Of a stretch of 64,000 nucleotides of DNA, positions 59,197 through 64,000 are shown in pieces. How positions within the stretch are numbered: the first letter of the stretch is position 1; each line of letters begins with the position of its first letter. This stretch comes from Nocardiopsis sp. FIRDI 009 (GTDB lineage: Bacteria; Actinomycetota; Actinomycetes; Streptosporangiales; Streptosporangiaceae): contig NZ_QPNC01000006.1 of NCBI RefSeq assembly GCF_003386285.1, positions 186,001 to 250,000 on the forward strand. The letters run 5' to 3'. The position numbers were made by a program, and so were the translations under genes. Below the pieces are notes generated by a model, which ran no database searches, had not been told where the DNA came from, and saw only the letters and a program-made list of their open reading frames with translations.

Positions 59197-61278
59197 GTGA
59201 CCACGACCTCAGTACCCACGGCGATCGTGCTCGTCGCCAACCGGGGTGAGATCGCCCTGAGAATCCTGCGCACGCTGCGGCGGATGGGAATCGGGTCGGT
59301 GGCGGTGTACACCGACGCCGACGCCGACGCGCCGCACACCCTGGCCGCCGACCGGGCCCTGCGGGTCGACGGCTACCTGGACGCCCCCGCGATCGTCGCC
59401 GCCGCCCTGGAGGCGGGGGCGACGATGGTCCACCCCGGCTACGGGTTCCTGTCCGAGAACGCCGGTTTCGCCCGGGCCTGCGCGGACGCCGGTCTGGTGT
59501 TCGTCGGCCCGCCCGCCTCGGCGATCGAGGCGATGGGCGACAAGATCCGCGCCAAGGACACCGTCGCCGCCGCCGGGGTGCCCGTCCTGGGCGGGTTCAC
59601 CGAGAAGCCCGGCCGTCCGCTGTCGGACGAGGAACTGGTGGTGGCGGCCGAGTCCACGGGTTACCCGCTGCTCATCAAACCCTCGGCGGGCGGGGGCGGC
59701 AAGGGGATGCGCGCCGTCCACTCCCCCGACACGCTGCTGGCCGACGCCGCGGCGGCGCGCCGGGAGGCGCTGGCCTCGTTCGGGGACGCCACGCTGCTCG
59801 TGGAACGCCTGGTCCAACGCCCACGGCACATCGAGGTCCAGGTGCTGGCCGACGGGCACGGCAACGTCGTCCACCTGGGCGAGCGCGAGTGCAGCCTGCA
59901 ACGCCGCCACCAGAAGGTGGTCGAGGAGGCGCCCTCCCCGCTGCTCACCGAAGCCCAGCGGGAGCGGATGGGTCAGGCCGCGGTCGCCGCCGCCCGGGCG
60001 TGCGGCTACGAGGGGGCGGGCACGGTCGAGTTCATCGCCGAGTCCGGGGACGACGGCGAGCTGTCCTTCTCGTTCCTGGAGATGAACACCCGCCTCCAGG
60101 TCGAACACCCGGTCACCGAGGAGGTCGTGGCGATCGGCGGCGTACGCGGCGTCGACCTCGTCGAACTCCAGGTGCGCGTGGCCCTGGGCGAACCGCTGCC
60201 GTTCGGTCAGCAGGACGTGGGCTTCGAGGGGCACGCGGTGGAGTCGCGGATCTACGCCGAGGACGCCGACCGGGGCTTCCTGCCGAGCGGCGGGCCGATC
60301 CTGGCCCTGTCCGAGCCCTCCGGCGAGGGGGTTCGGGTGGACTCGGGGATCGCCGAGGGCGGCGAGGTGACCTCCGCCTTCGACCCCATGCTCGCCAAGG
60401 TGGTCACGTGGGGGCCCGACCGCGCCCAGGCGCTGCGCCGGATGGACGCGGCCCTGGCCGGGTACCTGCTGCTGGGCTGCGTCACCAACACCGCCTACCT
60501 GCGGCGCCTGCTCCGCCACCCCCGCGTCGTGGCCGGGGACCTGAGCACCGACCTGATCGAGACCGACCCCCCCGAGACCTCGCCCGACCGCGTGCCGGAG
60601 GAGGTGTACGTGGCCGCCGCCCTGGACCACCAGCTCGACCTGGAGCCCGCCGCGACGGCCGACCGGTTCGCCGTCCCCGACGGGTGGCGGATGGGCGGAC
60701 CCGCCTGGACGCGGTGGCGGCTGCGCGCGCCCCGGCACGACTCGGCGGTGGTGTACGTGCGCCGCGTGGCGGCCGGGTCGTACCAGGTCCGGGTGGCGGA
60801 AGGCGCGCCGGTCGCCGCCCGGGCCCACCGCTCGCCCGACGGCGGGCGGCTGACCGTCACCCACGCGGGGCGGACGCGCTGCTACGTCCGCGCCCACGAC
60901 ACGGCCACCGCCCACCGCTGGCTGGGCGCCGACGGCGTGGTGTGGACCCTGCACGAGGAACCGGTGGCCGCCGCCCTGCGCGACGACGAGGCCGCCGCCG
61001 ACGGCACCGTGCGCAGCCCCATGCCGGGCACGGTGCTCGCCGTCCCGGTCGAGGTGGGTCAGCACGTCACCGCTGGCACGGCACTGGCCGTCGTCGAGGC
61101 CATGAAGATGGAGCACTCCGTGCCCTCCCCGATCGACGGGACCGTCACCGACGTGGCGGTCCGGCCGGGCGCGTCCGTACCGATGGACGCCGCCCTGGTG
61201 ACCGTCACACCCGACGGGGCGGAGGCCACCGCGGCCGCCCCGTCCGACCCCGCCACCAGCGAGGAGACCACACGATGA
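59197..61278 (+). CDS. Acyl-CoA carboxylase alpha subunit (biotin carboxylase plus BCCP), second locus
   Basis: The 693-residue protein has biotin carboxylase motifs (LVANRGEIALRILRTLRRMG, ATP loop PSAGGGGKGM, QRRHQKVVEEAPSP, EMNTRLQVEHPVTE) and a C-terminal biotin domain with VEAMKMEHS, the biotin lysine near residue 637. It forms the holoenzyme with the beta subunit encoded 7 bases upstream. The GTG start follows GAGGAACCC. Residues after 670 are an acidic, Ala-rich tail. The parallel 6-14 kb operon encodes its nearest paralogue in the window. Confidence 0.94.
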   Translation: MTTTSVPTAIVLVANRGEIALRILRTLRRMGIGSVAVYTDADADAPHTLAADRALRVDGYLDAPAIVAAALEAGATMVHPGYGFLSENAGFARACADAGLVFVGPPASAIEAMGDKIRAKDTVAAAGVPVLGGFTEKPGRPLSDEELVVAAESTGYPLLIKPSAGGGGKGMRAVHSPDTLLADAAAARREALASFGDATLLVERLVQRPRHIEVQVLADGHGNVVHLGERECSLQRRHQKVVEEAPSPLLTEAQRERMGQAAVAAARACGYEGAGTVEFIAESGDDGELSFSFLEMNTRLQVEHPVTEEVVAIGGVRGVDLVELQVRVALGEPLPFGQQDVGFEGHAVESRIYAEDADRGFLPSGGPILALSEPSGEGVRVDSGIAEGGEVTSAFDPMLAKVVTWGPDRAQALRRMDAALAGYLLLGCVTNTAYLRRLLRHPRVVAGDLSTDLIETDPPETSPDRVPEEVYVAAALDHQLDLEPAATADRFAVPDGWRMGGPAWTRWRLRAPRHDSAVVYVRRVAAGSYQVRVAEGAPVAARAHRSPDGGRLTVTHAGRTRCYVRAHDTATAHRWLGADGVVWTLHEEPVAAALRDDEAAADGTVRSPMPGTVLAVPVEVGQHVTAGTALAVVEAMKMEHSVPSPIDGTVTDVAVRPGASVPMDAALVTVTPDGAEATAAAPSDPATSEETTR

Positions 61279-62432
61279 ACCGCCATGAGCTGTCGACCGA
61301 GCACGCGGACCTGCGGGCCGCCGTGGAGGAGTTCGCCCGCTCCGAGGTCGCGCCCGTGATCGGCGACTACTACGACAGGGACGCCTTCCCATACGAGATC
61401 ATCGCCAAGATGGGACGGATGGGGCTGTTCGGGCTGCCGTTCCCGGAGGAGTACGGGGGGATGGGCGGGGACTACTTCGCCCTGTGCCTGGCCCTGGAGG
61501 AGCTGGCCCGGGTCGACTCGTCGGTGGCGATCACACTGGAGGCGGGGGTGTCGCTGGGCGCGATGCCGATCTTCCGGTTCGGTACCGAGGAGCAGCGCAA
61601 GACCTACCTGCCCGGGCTGTGCTCGGGCGCGGCGCTGGGGGCGTTCGGGCTGACCGAGCCGGACGGCGGTTCGGACGCGGGCGCGACCAAGACCACGGCG
61701 CGCCTGGAGGGCGGCGAGTGGGTGATCAACGGGACCAAGTCGTTCATCACCAACTCGGGGACCGACATCACGGCGCTGGTGACGGTGACGGCGGTGACGG
61801 GTCGGCGCGAGGACGGGAGGCCGGAGATCTCGTCGATCCTGGTGCCCGCGGGGACGCCGGGGTTCACGGTCGGGCAGAAGTACTCGAAGGTGGGGTGGAA
61901 CGCCTCCGACACCAACGAGCTGGTGTTCGAGGACTGCCGCGTGCCGGAGGCCAACCTGGTGGGTGAGCGCGGGCGGGGGTACGCGCAGTTCCTGCGGATC
62001 CTCGACGAGGGGCGCATCGCGATCGCGGCACTGTCGGTGGGGCTCGCCCAGGGCTGCGTGGACGAGAGCGTGCGCTACTCCCACGAGCGGAGCGCGTTCG
62101 GGCACCACATCGGGCACTACCAGGCGATCCAGTTCAAGATCGCCGAGATGGAGGCGCGGGCGCACACGGCGCGGCTGGCCTACTACGACGCCGCGTCCCG
62201 GATGCTGGCGGGCGAACCGTTCAAGAAGGAGGCGGCGATCGCCAAGCTGGTGGCCTCCAACGCCGCGATGGACAACGCGCGCGACGCCACGCAGGTGTTC
62301 GGCGGGTACGGGTTCATGAACGAGTACCCGGTGGGCCGGTTCTACCGGGACGCCAAGATCCTGGAGATCGGCGAGGGCACCAGCGAGGTGCAGAAGATGC
62401 TCATCGCCCGTGAGCTGGGCCTTCCGGCCTGA
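61275..62432 (+). CDS. Acyl-CoA dehydrogenase, second locus
   Basis: The 385-residue flavoprotein has LTEPDGGSDAGATKTTARLE, WVINGTKSFITNSGTD, SAFGHHIGHYQAIQFKIAEM and the C-terminal catalytic-type EIGEGTSEVQKMLIAREL. ATG 61275 overlaps the preceding stop as ATGA, so it is co-translated with the carboxylase. Isovaleryl-CoA or another short branched acyl-CoA is the likely substrate; the carboxylase would act on its enoyl product. A strong terminator follows. Confidence 0.94.
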   Translation: MNRHELSTEHADLRAAVEEFARSEVAPVIGDYYDRDAFPYEIIAKMGRMGLFGLPFPEEYGGMGGDYFALCLALEELARVDSSVAITLEAGVSLGAMPIFRFGTEEQRKTYLPGLCSGAALGAFGLTEPDGGSDAGATKTTARLEGGEWVINGTKSFITNSGTDITALVTVTAVTGRREDGRPEISSILVPAGTPGFTVGQKYSKVGWNASDTNELVFEDCRVPEANLVGERGRGYAQFLRILDEGRIAIAALSVGLAQGCVDESVRYSHERSAFGHHIGHYQAIQFKIAEMEARAHTARLAYYDAASRMLAGEPFKKEAAIAKLVASNAAMDNARDATQVFGGYGFMNEYPVGRFYRDAKILEIGEGTSEVQKMLIARELGLPA

Positions 62433-62440
62433 TCGGAGGA

Positions 62441-62474
62441 CGCGGTCCCCGGGAGGGGGCTCCCGGGGACCGCG
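62441..62474 (+). terminator. Perfect 15-bp hairpin terminator
   Basis: CGCGGTCCCCGGGAG and its exact complement enclose a GGGG loop, 8 bases past the stop of the operon. Confidence 0.9.
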
Positions 62475-62919
62475 GGTACGGTGCCGTGGGCGCCTGCGGT
62501 CCTCCCCGCCAGGGGCGTTCGGACATGGTTCGTGGCCGGTTCCGGACAACCCTCGCCCCCCGTGTGGCCGAGGTGAGCGCACAGTGCGCACGGTGCGCAC
62601 CAGCCACCGGGCGCTCGACGGGCGGGGGCGCGAAGGCGCTGGTCATGGCGGTGGTCATCCGATCGCTGGTGGAGCGCGGGGCTCTGGTGGCGCCGGTGCT
62701 CGGCGGAGTACGCGCGCGGCCGGGACGCCACCGGGGCGCACGGGAACGCCGGGACCGTCGGAGGGGCGACCGGAAGGGGTGACAAGTACCCGCGATCAGC
62801 ACAGAATGGACTCGCACGGCCGGACCCCCTGATATCGGGTCCCGCACCCGAACCGCGCGCAGCGGCCCCGCCACGGGTGACGAGGCCGTTCCACGTTCCC
62901 CGGCCGGAGGAGACACCGG
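62475..62919. other. 445-base stretch without a supported gene
   Basis: A plus-strand open frame (62486-62782, 98 codons) is Arg/Gly-rich with mixed third positions and no ribosome site, so I do not call it. Its middle, ALVMAVVIRSLVERGALVAP, is slightly protein-like and could be gene debris. The last 100 bases hold the promoter of the next gene. Confidence 0.45.
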
Positions 62920-63597
62920 ATGGAAGGCGCTCTGTCGGTGATCGCGCTGGTGGCCGTCGTGGTGTCGGCGGGCGCGATCGCGGTCGCCGCGCATTTCCGC
63001 AAGGACCGTGCGGCCGAGCTGCGCTCCTGGGCCCGCGAGCACGGCTGGCACTACACCGACCACCATCCGCGACCGCTGGAGGGCACGGTGCTCCCCCGCG
63101 CCGTCCACGGCCAGCACGCGCGTTCCCAGCACGTGCTCACCGGGCGGCGTGGGGCCCACCTGGTGACCGCGTTCGAGTACACGCACGCCGCGTCGGCGAG
63201 CGACCGGCGGGGCACCGGCCGGTCACGGCACACCTACCGGATCGTGGCCGTGCGCACACCGGGTCCCAACGCCGAGCTGGAGATCCGCCGACGCGTGGCG
63301 CCCCGGTCCGCCACCGCCGACAGCGACCCGACCGACACCCTGTTCGAGCTGGCCTTCCACACCTTCGGCAGCGACGCCGCGTTCACCCACGCGGTCCTGG
63401 ACCGGTCCACCAGGGCCTGGCTGCTGGCCGACACCCGTTCCCGGTCCCTTCCGGTCCGGTTCTCCGGCGACCACGTCCTGACCTGGGCGCCCATGCGACT
63501 GGACCCGGATCGGGCGCTCACCGCGGCCGACTACCTCATCGACCTCCTGGACCGGGTTCCGGCGGCGGTGTGGCATGAACGTCCGACCGGCCGTTGA
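62920..63597 (+). CDS. N-terminally anchored hypothetical protein
   Basis: The 225-residue protein starts with one membrane segment (ALSVIALVAVVVSAGAIAVA, residues 4-23), followed by a soluble domain containing RKDRAAELRSWAREHGWHYT and a GRRGAHLVTAFEYTHA strand. The pattern resembles widespread actinobacterial proteins of unknown function (DUF3137-like layout). GGAGGAGA precedes the ATG at a good distance. It stands alone between terminators and a small peptide gene. Confidence 0.75.
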   Translation: MEGALSVIALVAVVVSAGAIAVAAHFRKDRAAELRSWAREHGWHYTDHHPRPLEGTVLPRAVHGQHARSQHVLTGRRGAHLVTAFEYTHAASASDRRGTGRSRHTYRIVAVRTPGPNAELEIRRRVAPRSATADSDPTDTLFELAFHTFGSDAAFTHAVLDRSTRAWLLADTRSRSLPVRFSGDHVLTWAPMRLDPDRALTAADYLIDLLDRVPAAVWHERPTGR

Positions 63598-63708
63598 GCA
63601 GCGGCCGACCACGCCAGAACCGTGTGTGCGCGGGACGGAACATGCCGTACCAGGCGTGAAGGCGAGATAAAATCCGGCTTGCCCCAACGCACAAGGAGTA
63701 CCACCCCC

Positions 63709-63867
63709 ATGAGTGACCCCAACGCCACGCACCACATCTCCCGCGAGGAGCTCTTCAGGGACGACGAGGAGGAGCGGACCGCACCGGACCCCAACGCCAC
63801 GGCCCAGATCTCCCGTGAGGAGCTCTTCAGGGACGACGAGCCGTTGGCTCCCCGGTCCGAGCGCTAA
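63709..63867 (+). CDS. 52-residue protein made of two repeats
   Basis: The product begins MSDPNATHHISREELFRDDE and contains a second copy, PDPNATAQISREELFRDDE. DPNAT is identical in both, as is ISREELFRDDE, with a short acidic linker (EERTA) between. There is no signal peptide; it is acidic. AAGGAG lies 10 bases before the ATG. Codons are conserved between repeats, pointing to a recent or selected duplication. I do not recognise the family; a short peptide interacting with a partner through each copy is one possibility. Confidence 0.7.
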   Translation: MSDPNATHHISREELFRDDEEERTAPDPNATAQISREELFRDDEPLAPRSER

Positions 63868-63972
63868 CCGCCCCGGACGAGAGGGCCGACGCGCGGCCTA
63901 AAACCTCGGACACGATTTCCTCGGGCACACCCGATGATGTCCCGTCCCCGGTTCCCAGCACCGGTCGGTCCC

Positions 63973-64000
63973 TCAGCGGCGGCCCTCGGGAACGACGAAC
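63973..64000 (-). CDS. Possible 3' end of a gene cut by the window edge
   Basis: On the minus strand the last bases read FVVPEGRR followed by a TGA stop at 63973-63975. This could be the tail of a gene that continues outside, but eight codons cannot prove it. Between it and the peptide gene, 63868-63972 shows nothing clear. Confidence 0.25.

Noticed and set aside
62486..62782. 98-codon plus-strand open frame
   Set aside because: Arg/Gly-rich, with no ribosome site, poor third-position bias and no recognisable domain.
1..64000. tRNA, rRNA, CRISPR, transposase, phage or plasmid origin signals
   Set aside because: I looked for cloverleaf-like arms, spaced direct repeats, transposase or integrase motifs and found none that hold up by eye. 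A tRNAscan or ISfinder search would be decisive.

Overview
The window looks like chromosome of a high-GC actinomycete. GC-rich third codon positions, frequent GTG starts, GTGA/ATGA stop-start overlaps and perfect GC hairpins between genes all point that way. A WhiJ-type regulator with two DUF397 proteins, an ECF42 sigma factor with its DGPF partner, and CsoR fit Nocardiopsaceae or Streptomyces-like lineages. A Nocardiopsis-type host is my inference; no marker gene here proves it. I see no rRNA, tRNA, CRISPR, insertion sequence or prophage.

Layout: 0.2-3.5 kb holds a sugar transporter plus GH1 glycosidase operon and a small secreted protein. 3.5-6.5 kb is a regulatory patch (two DUF397 proteins, an XRE/DUF5753 regulator, a two-HTH protein). 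6.5-14 kb is a minus-strand acyl-CoA carboxylase operon (AtuA-like, carboxyltransferase, biotin carboxylase/BCCP, acyl-CoA dehydrogenase) with a TetR gene. 14-22 kb holds a small membrane protein, an MBL hydrolase, the DGPF/ECF42 pair, a vanadium-type haloperoxidase, an SPFH lipoprotein, a damaged locus and a DUF1330 protein.

22-29.6 kb is a nucleoside uptake and salvage locus (BMP lipoprotein, ABC ATPase, two permeases, cytidine deaminase, thymidine phosphorylase). 29.9-34.4 kb is a branched-chain keto acid dehydrogenase operon with E1alpha, E1beta and a lone lipoyl domain; an alpha/beta hydrolase follows where a full E2 would be expected, and an Lrp regulator lies divergently. 34.4-42.8 kb continues nucleoside and deoxyribose use (phosphohexomutase family, purine nucleoside phosphorylase, GNAT, half-length and full-length aldehyde dehydrogenases, deoC, sugar MFS). 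43-53 kb is mixed: an unknown protein, a DUF418 membrane protein, acetoacetyl-CoA synthetase, a HAD phosphatase, DUF4126, a Ser/Pro-repeat cell-wall protein, CsoR, a voltage-sensor-like protein and NDH-2. 53.5-57.5 kb has a secreted acidic protein, an HSL esterase, a catalase and a TetR regulator. 57.5-62.4 kb is a second carboxylase operon. The right end has a membrane-anchored unknown and a 52-residue peptide made of two repeats.

Read together, many genes fit branched-chain acyl-CoA catabolism: keto acid dehydrogenase, acyl-CoA dehydrogenases, two biotin carboxylase systems, then acetoacetyl-CoA synthetase for the acetoacetate that leucine would release. Enoyl-CoA hydratase, HMG-CoA lyase, a full E2 and E3 are not in the window. 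A second theme is nucleoside import and breakdown of ribose or deoxyribose phosphates. The points most worth following are the E2-less keto acid dehydrogenase operon, the half-length aldehyde dehydrogenase, several strong operator-like palindromes, an apparent deletion junction near 21.12 kb, and the duplicated 52-residue peptide.
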